The notes under the pieces are model-generated. The model worked only from the letters and a program-made list of their open reading frames with translations. It was not told where the DNA came from and ran no database searches. The translations under genes and the position numbers were made by a program. Shown one piece after another: positions 1 to 9,739 of a DNA stretch of 64,000 bases; positions within the stretch are counted from its first letter, which is position 1; each line of letters opens with the position of its first letter. The DNA is from Salinicola halophilus (GTDB lineage Bacteria > Pseudomonadota > Gammaproteobacteria > Pseudomonadales > Halomonadaceae), in NCBI RefSeq assembly GCF_003206155.1, contig NZ_PZJV01000001.1:75862-139861 (forward strand), given 5' to 3'.

Positions 1-68
1 CGGACGGGGCGTTTTCGTGTGATCGCTCAGTCGCCACGTGCCGTGAGGCCCGGGCCTTTCATACGGGG

Positions 69-734
69 CTACGGCTCGTCGAAGCCCTGCTCCTTCATCG
101 CCAGATTCCAGCCGCCAAGATCCTTGAAGCGATTGACGATGGCGCAGAAGAGTTCCGCGGTGCGCTCGGTGTCGTAACGCGCCGAGTGTGCCGAAGCGTT
201 GTCGAACTCGATGCCGGCGGCCTGACAGGCGCGTGCGAGTACGGTCTGGCCGTAGGCCAGGGCCGAGAGGGTCGCCGTGTCGAAGCTCGAGAACGGGTGA
301 AAGGGGTTGCGCTTGATGTTGCAGCGATTGATGGCGGCGTTCAGAAACCCCTGATCGAAAGAGGCGTTGTGACCGACTAGTATCGCGCGGGTGCAACCGT
401 GGGACTTGATCGTCTTGCGTACCGGTTTGAAGATGCCGTCGAGCGCCGCCTTCTCGGTGACTGCGATCTCGCGGCGAAAGGCACTGTCGAGGTCGATGCC
501 GGTGAACTCCAGCGCGCTGCGCTCGACGTTGGCGCCTTCGAACGGCGTGATGTGGAACGTGATCGTCTCGAGCGGGAGGAGGTTGCCCTGTTCGTCGATC
601 GTCAGCGGTACGGCGGCAATCTCCAGCAGGGCATCGGTCGCGGCGTTGAAACCGCCGGTCTCGATATCCACCACCACCGGGAGATACCCGCGAAAACGCT
701 GCGCCATCAGCTCCCTCGTGCTGGCGTCCGACAT
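69..734 (-). CDS. rnt: Ribonuclease T
   Basis: Exonuclease of the DEDD superfamily that trims the 3' CCA end of tRNA and matures other stable RNA 3' ends in the cytoplasm. All motifs are visible in the 221-residue protein: Exo I as DIETGG near residue 23, Exo II as [10 protein letters not shown] near 122, and Exo III as [10 protein letters not shown] near 181, giving the four acidic residues plus the catalytic histidine. Length matches the family (about 215-225). The start ATG gives [19 protein letters not shown], the usual N-terminus. It stands alone, divergent from argG; the first 68 bases of the window, downstream of its stop, hold nothing I recognise. High confidence. Confidence 0.97.
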   Translation of the reverse strand: MSDASTRELMAQRFRGYLPVVVDIETGGFNAATDALLEIAAVPLTIDEQGNLLPLETITFHITPFEGANVERSALEFTGIDLDSAFRREIAVTEKAALDGIFKPVRKTIKSHGCTRAILVGHNASFDQGFLNAAINRCNIKRNPFHPFSSFDTATLSALAYGQTVLARACQAAGIEFDNASAHSARYDTERTAELFCAIVNRFKDLGGWNLAMKEQGFDEP

Positions 735-849
735 GCAATGACTCCCATTCCCTGATGATCGAGCGGCGGCTGGCCGCGAAGCCTGGAGAGTCTAGCAAAC
801 TCGGGCAGGGTCGTCGTGCTGCTCGGTGTTCTGCGGCGAACGACGACGT

Positions 850-855
850 TATACT
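850..855 (+). promoter_or_regulatory. Possible -10 element of argG
   Basis: TATACT lies about 97 bases before the argG start in the gap between divergent rnt and argG. No convincing -35 hexamer is seen at 16-18 bases upstream, so this is a weak call. Confidence 0.3.
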
Positions 856-894
856 CAAACGTTCGACGATCGACCGCTAGGCGGTCATTCATTG

Positions 895-938
895 TTTCAA
901 AGCCGACGCATCATCATTTCAGAGCCGACGCATCATCC
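895..938 (+). repeat. 22-bp direct tandem repeat in the argG leader
   Basis: Two adjacent 22-base copies (895-916 and 917-938) differ at only two positions. The second copy ends 13 bases before the argG ATG, just ahead of the AGGAG ribosome-binding site, so the duplication lies in the 5' untranslated leader. Confidence 0.85.
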
Positions 939-951
939 AAGGAGTTGCCGC

Positions 952-2172
<1,221 letters not shown>

Positions 2173-2208
2173 TTCTCACGCCGACGGCGTCAAAAGGGGA
2201 GGGAAGGC

Positions 2209-2547
2209 ATGCTGCAGAAACTGATCGCTCGACTGTTTGGCGCCGGAGAGGCTACCGAGCGCGGTGACCGGTCGTCGAAGCCGTCGAAAGAGTACGAGCC
2301 GGTCGAGTACAAAGGCTTTCTGATCATCCCCGAGCCGCAGGCGGCGAATGGCCAGTACCGTGTCAGCGGCTGGATTCGCAAACCGCTGAGCGATGGTGAT
2401 GGCGGGAACCACGGCGAGACGCGCGAGCGGCGCTTCGAGCGCTCCGATGTTGTCCCCGACGAGCAGGCCTGCGTCGAGCTTACCGTGAGCAAGAGCCAGC
2501 GCTATATCGACGATCTGGGCGACGATCTCTTCGATCAGTCGCACTGA
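2209..2547 (+). CDS. HlyU family protein
   Basis: Small protein of 112 residues whose central part (PVEYKGFLIIPEPQ, about residues 29-42, then GQYRVSGWIRK) matches the HlyU family. HlyU of Vibrio was named as a haemolysin activator, but most members of this 90-110 residue family have no proven target, and the one here is not next to a toxin. The initial MLQKLIARLFG segment is a short amphipathic helix typical of the family. It begins 36 bases after argG in the same direction and ends before a strong terminator, so it may be transcribed with argG. Family assignment is firm; function is unknown. Confidence 0.8.
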   Translation: MLQKLIARLFGAGEATERGDRSSKPSKEYEPVEYKGFLIIPEPQAANGQYRVSGWIRKPLSDGDGGNHGETRERRFERSDVVPDEQACVELTVSKSQRYIDDLGDDLFDQSH

Positions 2548-2594
2548 CCGTCGTGCGCTCGACGATTCTCGCACGCTAGACGATCGCCGCCCCG

Positions 2595-2621
2595 AAACGG
2601 CGCCCACCAGGGCGCCGTTTT
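2595..2621 (+). terminator. Intrinsic terminator after the HlyU-family gene
   Basis: Perfect 11-bp stem (2595-2605 with 2610-2620) with ACCA loop, closing with a TTTT run. It separates argG-hlyU from the following glycosyltransferase gene, which begins only 19 bases later. Confidence 0.9.
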
Positions 2622-2639
2622 CACGTTCAGGAACCTTCG

Positions 2640-3719
2640 ATGAAAGCGCTTTTTCTCTCTGCCTACGCCGCCGTGAGCCATCGCGTCTGGGCCGATGGTC
2701 TCGTCCAGGCATTCCCCGAGGTCGAGTGGACGCGCCTGGAACTCGCCCCAAGGCACTTCTCTTGGCGTATCCGCGCCAATCCGCTTCTCTGGCACCTGGA
2801 AGACGACGAGGTGCTCTCCCAGTCGTATGAACTCGTCGTCGCGACGTCGATGGTGGATCTGGCGACGCTAGTCGGGCTTCATCCTCAGCTTGGTCGGGCG
2901 CACAAGGTGGTCTACTTCCACGAAAACCAGTTCGCCTTTCCGCGCTCGTCGCACCAGACGCCGCGTCCGGAACCTGCGATGGTCAACCTCTACGCCGCCC
3001 TCGCCGCTGACAAGGTGGTCTTCAATAGCCGCTACAACCGCGACAGCTTCTTCGAAGGGGTACGGACGTTTCTCGCCCGCATGCCGGACAGGCCGAAGAT
3101 CGGTCCGAGGCTCGAGCGGCTCGCCGCCACCACCGAGGTGCTGCCGGTGCCACTGACGGATCGCCCTTCATCCGCGGACTCGGGGCCGACCATCTCGGCT
3201 GCCGACAAACGGCCGGGGCGACGCATCGTCTGGAACCATCGCTGGGAGTACGACAAGAACCCGGTGGATTTTTTCGCCGCGCTCGCCCGGCTCGTCGAGT
3301 GGGGGGTGGCGTTCGAGGTGGCGGTAATGGGCCAGCAGTTTCGCGACCGGCCCGAGGTGTTCGACCAGGCACGTGAGTGGCTCGGCGATCGCGTGGTCTG
3401 CTGGGGCGAGCAGTCGCCGGCGGCTTACCGTGGCTGGCTCGCCAGCGCCGACATCGTCGTCTCGACCACGCATCATGAATTCCAGGGCCTGGCGATCATG
3501 GAGGCGGTCGCGCACGGCTGTCTGCCGCTGGTACCCGACAGGCTCTGTTTCCCTGACTACTACGCCAGGATCTATCGCTACCCGGGCGATGTGGAGAGTC
3601 TTGCGATTCGACTCGCCGAGTGGCTCGATGACCCGGCGTCACGCCCTGCGCCTCCGGATGCCGTACAGTGGCGCTGGTCGGCATGGCGTCAGCGCTATCG
3701 CGATGCGCTCGGGGTCTGA
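2640..3719 (+). CDS. tRNA-queuosine alpha-mannosyltransferase-like (DUF3524) glycosyltransferase
   Basis: 359-residue protein of the GTDC1/QTMAN type. The N-terminal DUF3524 domain (about residues 1-170) is clear: LFLSAYAAVSHRVWADGL, then ELAPRHFSWRIRANPLLW, then KVVYFHENQFAFP, and VVFNSRYNRDSFF. A GT-B C-terminal half (about 195-345) starts with RRIVWNHRWEYDKNP and includes the nucleotide-sugar loop STTHHEFQGLAIMEAV. The animal homologue mannosylates queuosine in tRNA(Asp); that this bacterial protein acts on tRNA is inference. It sits alone after a terminator, with no tgt or queA gene nearby. A general GT-B mannosyltransferase with another acceptor is the alternative. Confidence 0.82.
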   Translation: MKALFLSAYAAVSHRVWADGLVQAFPEVEWTRLELAPRHFSWRIRANPLLWHLEDDEVLSQSYELVVATSMVDLATLVGLHPQLGRAHKVVYFHENQFAFPRSSHQTPRPEPAMVNLYAALAADKVVFNSRYNRDSFFEGVRTFLARMPDRPKIGPRLERLAATTEVLPVPLTDRPSSADSGPTISAADKRPGRRIVWNHRWEYDKNPVDFFAALARLVEWGVAFEVAVMGQQFRDRPEVFDQAREWLGDRVVCWGEQSPAAYRGWLASADIVVSTTHHEFQGLAIMEAVAHGCLPLVPDRLCFPDYYARIYRYPGDVESLAIRLAEWLDDPASRPAPPDAVQWRWSAWRQRYRDALGV

Positions 3720-3742
3720 TGGCGACGGCTCCCAGTGGCGCC

Positions 3743-3758
3743 GGGGGTGATAACCCCC
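3743..3758 (+). terminator. Short hairpin after the glycosyltransferase gene
   Basis: Six-base-pair stem GGGGGT/ACCCCC with a GATA loop, 24 bases after the stop. There is no clear T run, so termination is only possible. Confidence 0.35.
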
Positions 3759-3798
3759 TATCGTTGACTCATCATTCAACGAGGACAGGCGCCGCGAC

Positions 3799-4461
3799 AT
3801 GATCGTCGTTCACCATCTAGAAAACTCTCGCTCGCAGCGCATCGTCTGGCTGCTCGAAGAGCTCGCCGTCGATTACGAGATTCGAACCTATCCGCGCGAC
3901 CCCAAGACCCAGTTGGCGCCGGCGTCGCTCAAGCAGGTGCATCCGCTGGGCAAATCGCCGGTGGTGACCGACGACGATCACACCGTGGCCGAGTCTGGGG
4001 CGATCATCGAGTATCTGATCGCGCGTCACGATGGGCAGTGGCTGGTTCCGCCCGTCGGTACGCCGCAGTGGGTGCACTACCTGCACTGGCTGCACTACGC
4101 CGAAGGCTCGGCGATGCCGCCGCTGCTGATGCGCCTGGTAATGTCGCGGCTGGGCAAGAAACCGGTGCCGGCGATCCTGCGACCCGCAGGGAAGATGCTC
4201 GAGCAGGGCGTGAGACAGCAGTATCTCGACCCGCAGCTGCAGGCGCACTTCGACTACTGGGAAAGCGAGCTTGGCCAGCACGCCTGGTTCGCCGGCGATC
4301 AGTTCACCGCCGCCGACATTCAGATGAGCTTCGTGCTGCTGGCCTGCGAACGGGGCGGCGAGTTTGCCAAGCGGCCCAACGTGCGTCGCTTTCTCGAGCA
4401 GATTCGTGAGCGCGAGGCCTACCAGCGCACGGTGGCCAAGATCGGCGAGTTCGCGCTCTAG
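3799..4461 (+). CDS. Glutathione S-transferase (GTT1-like)
   Basis: 220-residue cytosolic GST. The N-terminal thioredoxin-like domain has SRSQRIVWLLEEL at about residues 10-22 (catalytic serine region) and the cis-proline/ESG motif as LGKSPVV...ESGAIIEYL at 50-75. The all-alpha C-terminal domain carries FTAADIQMSF near residue 172, the N-capping box of GSTs. It resembles yeast GTT1-type and proteobacterial GstA enzymes; substrate unknown. The ATG is preceded by GAGG at -16. Its stop codon is followed after one base by a six-copy 16-bp tandem array. Confidence 0.88.
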   Translation: MIVVHHLENSRSQRIVWLLEELAVDYEIRTYPRDPKTQLAPASLKQVHPLGKSPVVTDDDHTVAESGAIIEYLIARHDGQWLVPPVGTPQWVHYLHWLHYAEGSAMPPLLMRLVMSRLGKKPVPAILRPAGKMLEQGVRQQYLDPQLQAHFDYWESELGQHAWFAGDQFTAADIQMSFVLLACERGGEFAKRPNVRRFLEQIREREAYQRTVAKIGEFAL

Positions 4462-4462
4462 C

Positions 4463-4558
4463 GCCACGGCAATCCAGCGGCACGGCAATCCAGCGTTACG
4501 GCAATCCAGCGTTACGGCAATTCAGCGGTACAGCGATTCAGCCGAACAGCGATGTGGC
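4463..4558 (+). repeat. Six-copy 16-bp tandem array directly after the GST stop codon
   Basis: Contiguous 16-base units at 4463, 4479, 4495, 4511, 4527 and 4543. The core GGCAATCCAGC is nearly constant in the first three copies and decays in the last two. There are no spacers, so it is not a CRISPR. The 16-base period does not keep a reading frame. Confidence 0.92.
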
Positions 4559-4674
4559 GCCGTTGTCGCATCGCGAGCATCGAAGAAAAAGGGGGGCGAC
4601 TCGCGCCTCTGTGGGCGAGTCGAAGGGGCCGGTCACCGACCGGCAAGGGATATCGTCAGCGGCGAGGTAACACC

Positions 4675-5199
4675 ATGAAGGGTTCGATGGTGAAAACGAC
4701 AGTAGTAGCGAGCCTGGGAGCGCTGTGGCTGGTAACGAGCGGCGCCTGGGGACAGAGTTCGCCATCCTCGCGATTCGACCAGCAGCCAGAGACGCGTCTT
4801 GCCTGCGAACGCTTGAAGGCACAGATCGATCAGACCATCCGGGACAACGGGGCACGACACTTCCTGCTGGAAGTCGTCGACAATGCTCAGGTCGAGGGTG
4901 AGACCGTACGCGAAGGCGAGGCCTATGCGGGAGCGGAAGTGGTGGGAAGCTGCGATGGCGGGACACGCAAGGTGGTCTACAGCCGTCACGGCGCAACCGA
5001 AATGAGTTCACCCGGTACGGCGTCCTCTCCGGAGGCTGCAGAAGCCGAGGAGCGTCCGGCAGAGAGTGCGGAGGACAGCGACGAGGGGGCAACGCCGACA
5101 GCCGGCACCGAAACGCAGCGTTCTTCGTCCACGAGTGCCGCAGAGGCGCCGTCCGATAGTCGGGCGCGGGATTCGCTGGAGCCCGAAGCCTCGCCGTAA
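4675..5199 (+). CDS. Secreted DUF1161 domain protein with low-complexity tail
   Basis: Predicted 174-residue exported protein. A signal peptide spans about residues 1-26 (hydrophobic core VVASLGALWLVTSGAWG, cleavage near GAWGQ). The DUF1161 core (about 38-105) shows CERLKAQIDQTIRDNG, then GAEVVGSCDGGTRKVVYSR, with the two conserved cysteines that probably form a disulphide. The last 70 residues are rich in Glu, Ala, Ser and Thr and look disordered; most family members are only 70-90 residues, so the tail is an extension. ATG 4675 is chosen because GAGG lies 9 bases upstream. Periplasmic, function unknown. Confidence 0.75.
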   Translation: MKGSMVKTTVVASLGALWLVTSGAWGQSSPSSRFDQQPETRLACERLKAQIDQTIRDNGARHFLLEVVDNAQVEGETVREGEAYAGAEVVGSCDGGTRKVVYSRHGATEMSSPGTASSPEAAEAEERPAESAEDSDEGATPTAGTETQRSSSTSAAEAPSDSRARDSLEPEASP

Positions 5200-5221
5200 G
5201 TGCCGCTATCGTGCCGGGTAG

Positions 5222-5246
5222 GCCGCCGATGAGCGCCATCGGCGGC
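5222..5246. terminator. Bidirectional hairpin between the DUF1161 gene and nth
   Basis: Perfect 10-bp stem (5222-5231 with 5237-5246) between two convergent genes. No T run on the plus side. Confidence 0.6.
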
Positions 5247-5269
5247 TCGTCGGTGTGCGTTGAACGGCG

Positions 5270-5908
5270 CTAGCCGATATCGACCTTGTCCGGATACTCG
5301 CAGAGATCCTCGATCACGCAGCTACCGCAGCGGGGCTTTCGCGCCAGACAGGTGTAGCGCCCGTGCAGTATCAGCCAGTGATGGGCGTCTTTCAGATAGC
5401 CCCGCGGGACGTGGCGCATCAGCTTGTCCTCGACCTCGGCGACGTTCTTGCCGGGGGCGATTCGCGTGCGGTTGGACACTCGAAAGATGTGTGTATCCAC
5501 TGCCATTGTGAGCTCGCCGAACGCGGTGTTGAGCACCACGTTGGCGGTCTTGCGGCCCACACCGGGTAGCGACTCCAGCCCCTCCCGCGTTCGCGGGATC
5601 TCGCCGTCGAACGTCGACACCAGCCGGTGGCAGGTTTTCATCAGGTTTTCGGCCTTGGTGTTGTAGAGGCCGATCGTCTTGATGTGCGCCTTGAGCCCGT
5701 CGATCCCCAGGTCGATGATCGCCTGGGGCGTGTTGGCAACGGGGAAGAGCCGCGCGGTCGCTTTGTTGACGCCGACATCGGTCGCCTGCGCGGAGAGCAG
5801 TACCGCGGCGAGCAGCTCGAATGGCGTCGACCAGTTCAGCTCGGTGGTAGGCTCGGGGTCATGCGCCTGGAGCCGGGCAAATATCTGCTGACGCTTGTCG
5901 GCATTCAT
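5270..5908 (-). CDS. nth: Endonuclease III
   Basis: Bifunctional DNA glycosylase/AP lyase removing oxidised pyrimidines. The helix-hairpin-helix [12 protein letters not shown] (about residues 114-125, with the catalytic lysine) is followed by [11 protein letters not shown] (catalytic aspartate near 139), and the [4Fe-4S] loop is complete with C-x6-C-x2-C-x5-C near residues 188-204. Length 212 is standard. Its ATG overlaps the stop of the upstream rsxB-like gene by 4 bases, so the two are translationally coupled, the order also found in other gammaproteobacteria where nth ends the rsx operon. Confidence 0.97.
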   Translation of the reverse strand: MNADKRQQIFARLQAHDPEPTTELNWSTPFELLAAVLLSAQATDVGVNKATARLFPVANTPQAIIDLGIDGLKAHIKTIGLYNTKAENLMKTCHRLVSTFDGEIPRTREGLESLPGVGRKTANVVLNTAFGELTMAVDTHIFRVSNRTRIAPGKNVAEVEDKLMRHVPRGYLKDAHHWLILHGRYTCLARKPRCGSCVIEDLCEYPDKVDIG

Positions 5909-6912
5909 GACGAGACTCCTTGCGGGTCGCTTCCCCTGTGTTCGCTCTCGCTGGCACGCTCGAGTAACCGTGTGGCGTCCTCGATCTGCGCTTCGGCCCG
6001 CGCCATGCCGTCACGATCGTTGCGACGCTGAAAGTGCGCCAGCTGCTGGCGCGCCTTGCGTAGTGCCTCGCGAGCTGCGGAAGCGGCAAGGTGGCTGCCC
6101 CGCGGGGGTGCGCTCGACGCGCCTTGGCCCGCGAGTCGGCGCTCGATGTCGGCCAGTTCTCCGGCCAATGGCTCTCGTCGTGTTTGAAGGGCGGCACGAT
6201 CCTCCAGGGCCGCCTTCGTCAGCTGGCGGTCCAGCCGTGCGAGTCGCGCCTTGAGGGTGGCCTGGCGCGCTTTCAGCGCGGTCGCGTCCGCCGGCGCCTG
6301 CGGTGTGGAAGCGTCGGGCGGTCTCGACGCTTCCGGCACGGCATCCGGTTTCGCACGCCGGGCCGCCAGGCGCCGCTCTCGACGCTGGCGCTTCTCGTCG
6401 GCGAGATGCGCCAGGCGGCGTTTTCGCGCCTCGAACCGGCGTCGACCGTTGACGGCACGCCAGTCGAGATAGCGCTGGCGTTCGTCTTCGTTGGCCGCCT
6501 TCGCCCAGGCCGGATGCTCGATCAGATCGATGCAGTCGACGGGACAGGGTGCGACGCAGAGCTCACAGCCGGTACATTCGGATTCGATGACCGTATGCAT
6601 CTGCTTGGCGGCCCCGAGGATGGCATCCACCGGGCAGGCCTGAATGCACTTGGTGCAGCCGATGCATTCGGCTTCGCGGATCACGGCGAGCAGCGGTGTC
6701 TGGGCGGGTTCGATCAGCGCAAGCGCCGGTCGGCCGGTCAGGCTCGCCAACCGGTCGCGGGTGGCTTCGCCCCCCGGCGGGCAGCGATTGATCGCCTCGC
6801 CCTCGACGATCGCCTCGGCGTAAGGCCGACAGCCGTCGTGCCCGCATTTGCCGCACTGCGTCTGGGGTAGCTCGGCATCGATGCGCTCGACGCTGATTTC
6901 GGCAAGGGACAC
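5905..6912 (-). CDS. Soluble RsxB/RnfB-like ferredoxin with charged coiled-coil tail
   Basis: Electron-transfer protein related to RnfB/RsxB. The RnfB-type cluster site is [17 protein letters not shown] near residues 19-35 with a fourth Cys at RCPPGG, and two ferredoxin motifs follow, [12 protein letters not shown] (about 84-95) and [12 protein letters not shown] (about 113-124). Unlike canonical RnfB it has no N-terminal membrane helix, and residues 150-335 form an Arg/Ala/Glu-rich coiled coil absent from E. coli RsxB (about 190 residues). None of rsxA, C, D, G or E is adjacent. GTG start with GGAG 9 bases upstream. Its membrane-bound partners, if any, are not visible. Confidence 0.85.
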   Translation of the reverse strand: MSLAEISVERIDAELPQTQCGKCGHDGCRPYAEAIVEGEAINRCPPGGEATRDRLASLTGRPALALIEPAQTPLLAVIREAECIGCTKCIQACPVDAILGAAKQMHTVIESECTGCELCVAPCPVDCIDLIEHPAWAKAANEDERQRYLDWRAVNGRRRFEARKRRLAHLADEKRQRRERRLAARRAKPDAVPEASRPPDASTPQAPADATALKARQATLKARLARLDRQLTKAALEDRAALQTRREPLAGELADIERRLAGQGASSAPPRGSHLAASAAREALRKARQQLAHFQRRNDRDGMARAEAQIEDATRLLERASESEHRGSDPQGVSS

Positions 6913-6944
6913 GCTCGCGCTCCGGGGTGGTGAAAAAGCGCGCC

Positions 6945-6950
6945 ATTATA
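6945..6950 (-). promoter_or_regulatory. -10 element of the rsxB-like/nth operon
   Basis: Perfect TATAAT on the minus strand, 33 bases upstream of the GTG start. The -35 region is poor, as is common when the -10 is consensus. Confidence 0.5.
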
Positions 6951-7018
6951 GCGCTTCGCCTTCAGGGCTTCGAGCTGACGCGCCACAGGTTCGCCAGCAG
7001 GTGCTTGTACCCAAACGA

Positions 7019-7042
7019 GCGCGCGACCCGAAGGTCGCGCGC
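7019..7042 (-). terminator. Hairpin downstream of metG
   Basis: Perfect 10-bp GC stem with a four-base loop, about 90 bases after the metG stop and followed on the minus strand by TCGTTT. It probably ends the metG transcript. Confidence 0.6.
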
Positions 7043-7084
7043 GGTGAATCGAATACAGGTCGTTCCGGACAGCTCGGCTTAGCT

Positions 7085-7165
7085 GACTCGCCGTCCCGGC
7101 TTGGCTCAGCTGACTCGCCGTCCCGGCTTGGCTCAGGTGACTCGCTGACCCGGCTTGGCCCCGCT
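7085..7165 (-). repeat. Three-copy 27-bp tandem repeat spanning the metG stop codon
   Basis: Units at 7085-7111, 7112-7138 and 7139-7165; the first two differ at one base, the third, which encodes the last metG codons, is more diverged. The metG stop (7133-7135) lies inside the middle copy, and a partial copy is seen at 7075-7084. Confidence 0.9.
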
Positions 7166-9232
7166 GTCCGGCGAAAGCAGATAGATACCCCCGTCTTTCT
7201 CATCGGAGGCATCACCGGCAGCGAGCACCATTCCCTCGGAGACGCCGAAGCGCATCTTGCGCGGAGCGAGGTTGGCGACCATCACGGTCAGTCGACCGGC
7301 GAGGGCCTCGGGGGCGTACTGAGCGCGAATGCCGGAAAAGACCGTCCGGGTCTCGCTGCCGATATCCAGCGTCAGCTTCAAAAGCTTCTTGGCCCCTTCG
7401 ACGTATTCGGCCTGTGTGATACGCGCAATGCGCAGGTCGACTTTTGCAAAATCATCAATGGTGATCTCCGGCGCGATGGGCTCGATGTTCCTGGCCGGTG
7501 TCTCCGGCGCGCCATCGCCGGGGGCGCTGGTCGCCTCACCCTGAGCGGCCTTGGCATCGTCCTTGAGCTTTTTCTCGACGGCCAGATCTTCCTTTGAGGC
7601 CTCGATCATCTGATCGATCTTGTCGCTCTCCACGCGGGTCATCAGGGGCTTGAACTTCTCGATCGGATGATCGATCAGCACGGTGGTGCGGCTGTCCCAG
7701 TCGAGGGTGTCGAGATTGAGGAAGGTGCGTGCGCCCTCGGCAAGCCGCGGTACGATGGGCGCGAGATAGACCACCAGCTGGCGGAACAGATTGATGCCCA
7801 CCGAGCAGATATCCAGCACTTCCTGCTCGCGGCCGTCTTCCTTCGCCAGCGTCCAGGGCGCCTTCTCGGCGATATAGCCGTTGGCGTCATCGGCCAGCGC
7901 CATGATGCGCCGTACCGCACGGGCAAATTCGCGCGCCTCGAAATCGGCCGCGATGGCTTCGCCCTCGTCGATGAAGCGCTGCACTCGCTCGGGCTCGGCA
8001 CAGGTCGTGGACAGACGGCCGCCGGCCTTTTTCACGAAACCGGCACAGCGGCTGGCGATGTTGACCACCTTGCCGACCAGGTCCGAGTTCACGCGGGCGG
8101 CGAAGTCCTCGAGGTTCAGATCCAGATCGTCCACGCCGGCGGTCAGCTTGGCGGCGAAGTAGTAGCGCAGGTACTCCGGATTCAGATACTGCTCGTAGGT
8201 TTCGGCCTTGATGAAGGTGCCGCGGGACTTCGACATCTTGGCACCGTTGACGGTCACGAAGCCGTGGCAGTTGACCCCGGTGGGCGTGCGCAGATTGGCG
8301 CCTTCCAGCATCGCCGGCCAGAACAGGGCGTGGAAATAGACGATGTCCTTGCCGATGAAGTGATACAGCTCGGCATCACTGTCCTTTTTCCAGTAATGAT
8401 CGAAATCGATACCTTCGCGCTCGCAGAGCTGCTGAAAGCTCGCCATGTAGCCGATCGGCGCATCGACCCATACGTAGAAGTACTTGCCCGGCGCGTCGGG
8501 AATCTCGAAGCCGAAGTAGGGCGCATCGCGGGAGATGTCCCAGTCGTTGAGCCCGGCTTCGAACCACTCCTGCAATTTGTTGGAGATCTGCGGCTGCAGG
8601 CGATCGGAGCGCGTCCACTCCTTCAAGAACGGCTCGAACTTGGGTAGCTCGAAGAAGTAGTGGGTCGAGCTTTTGACTACCGGCGTGGCCCCGGAGACCG
8701 CCGAGACCGGATTGAGCAGTTCGGCCGGCGTATAGGTCGCGCCACACGCCTCGCAGTTGTCGCCGTACTGATCGTCGGTATGGCACTTGGGGCAGGTACC
8801 CTTCACGAAACGATCGGCCAGGAACATGCCGCGCTCGGGATCGTACATCTGCTCGACGTCGCGGGTGGCGATGAAACCGCCGTCGCGCAGGGCGCGGTAG
8901 ATGCGCTCGCTGTGGACGCGGTTCTCTTCCGAGTGGGTCGAGTAGTAGTTGTCAAAGGCCACACCGAAGCGGGCGAAGTCGGCCTGGTGCTCGGCGTTGA
9001 CCCGGTCGATCAGCTGCTGGGAGGTAATGCCTTCCTGCTCGGCGCGCAGCATGATGGCGGTGCCGTGGGCATCGTCGGCGCAGACGTAGTGGCACTCGTG
9101 GCCGCGGCTTTTCTGAAAGCGCACCCAGATATCGGTCTGAATGTATTCCAGCAGATGGCCCAGATGGATCGAGCCGTTGGCATAGGGCAGGGCGCTGGTG
9201 ACCAGAATCTGGCGCTTGGCGTTGTTCGACAT
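7133..9232 (-). CDS. metG: Methionyl-tRNA synthetase
   Basis: Charges tRNA(Met). The class I signature HLGHL is near residue 24, the zinc knuckle [17 protein letters not shown] near 145-161, and [10 protein letters not shown] near 333. A C-terminal EMAP/Trbp111-like tRNA-binding domain follows a low-complexity linker (about residues 565-590), as in dimeric E. coli MetG; total 699 residues fits. The first residues [26 protein letters not shown] support the chosen start. On the minus strand a TACAAT hexamer (9318-9323) upstream may be its -10. The 3' end is embedded in a 27-bp repeat that continues past the stop. Confidence 0.98.
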   Translation of the reverse strand: MSNNAKRQILVTSALPYANGSIHLGHLLEYIQTDIWVRFQKSRGHECHYVCADDAHGTAIMLRAEQEGITSQQLIDRVNAEHQADFARFGVAFDNYYSTHSEENRVHSERIYRALRDGGFIATRDVEQMYDPERGMFLADRFVKGTCPKCHTDDQYGDNCEACGATYTPAELLNPVSAVSGATPVVKSSTHYFFELPKFEPFLKEWTRSDRLQPQISNKLQEWFEAGLNDWDISRDAPYFGFEIPDAPGKYFYVWVDAPIGYMASFQQLCEREGIDFDHYWKKDSDAELYHFIGKDIVYFHALFWPAMLEGANLRTPTGVNCHGFVTVNGAKMSKSRGTFIKAETYEQYLNPEYLRYYFAAKLTAGVDDLDLNLEDFAARVNSDLVGKVVNIASRCAGFVKKAGGRLSTTCAEPERVQRFIDEGEAIAADFEAREFARAVRRIMALADDANGYIAEKAPWTLAKEDGREQEVLDICSVGINLFRQLVVYLAPIVPRLAEGARTFLNLDTLDWDSRTTVLIDHPIEKFKPLMTRVESDKIDQMIEASKEDLAVEKKLKDDAKAAQGEATSAPGDGAPETPARNIEPIAPEITIDDFAKVDLRIARITQAEYVEGAKKLLKLTLDIGSETRTVFSGIRAQYAPEALAGRLTVMVANLAPRKMRFGVSEGMVLAAGDASDEKDGGIYLLSPDSGAKPGQRVT

Positions 9233-9505
9233 GGTGGCTGGAAGATTCCCGTGACGAACCCGCGGGCGCCGGTATCGACCGCGCCACGGGGTGGATAGAC
9301 TGAAAACGTGGCCGGAGATTGTAGCATCGATGATCGCGACATGGCTTTTGGGGTATACCGGCGAACGAATGGCCCCACTGACGCCGCGGCGTTAGCATCG
9401 AGCGACGCCGGAGCCACGCTCCGAGAGGCCGGAAAGTGACGTGATACCGCCTATCTCGGCACACCCTCGCGCCCAGTCCATTTTCCGAGCGGCTCACGCC
9501 GAGCC

Positions 9506-9646
9506 GTGTCGTTGGATAGCGCCGAGCGACATGCCGAGATGCAAGCCTTCATCGAGCCGGGCACGAATCGGCCGAGTCGACGGGCGCTGGGGTTCAAGCA
9601 CGAAGAGACCGACTACTTCGCCAATGGCGTGCGTCAGACGCTGTAA
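9506..9646 (+). pseudogene. Possible remnant of a GNAT-type acetyltransferase 3' end
   Basis: A 46-codon stretch ending in TAA reads RRALGFKHEETDYFANGVRQTL at its end, reminiscent of the C-terminal beta-strand region (LGF..) of GNAT N-acetyltransferases. No upstream acetyl-CoA-binding region is present in any frame, so if real it is a decayed fragment. The rest of the 507-base gap between metG and the ASCH gene holds only the metG promoter region and no other gene that I can see. Confidence 0.3.
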
Positions 9647-9739
9647 GACGGCGGCTGCGAGGGCCACCGACACGGGACGATTCGGACGATGGCGCAAGGC
9701 ACGGTCGAGCGCCCGGCGCTTGCTTGGAGGGAGAGAAGA

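Noticed and set aside
4463-4558. CRISPR array
   Set aside because: The 16-bp units are contiguous with no spacers, and no cas genes are present. The same applies to the other arrays.
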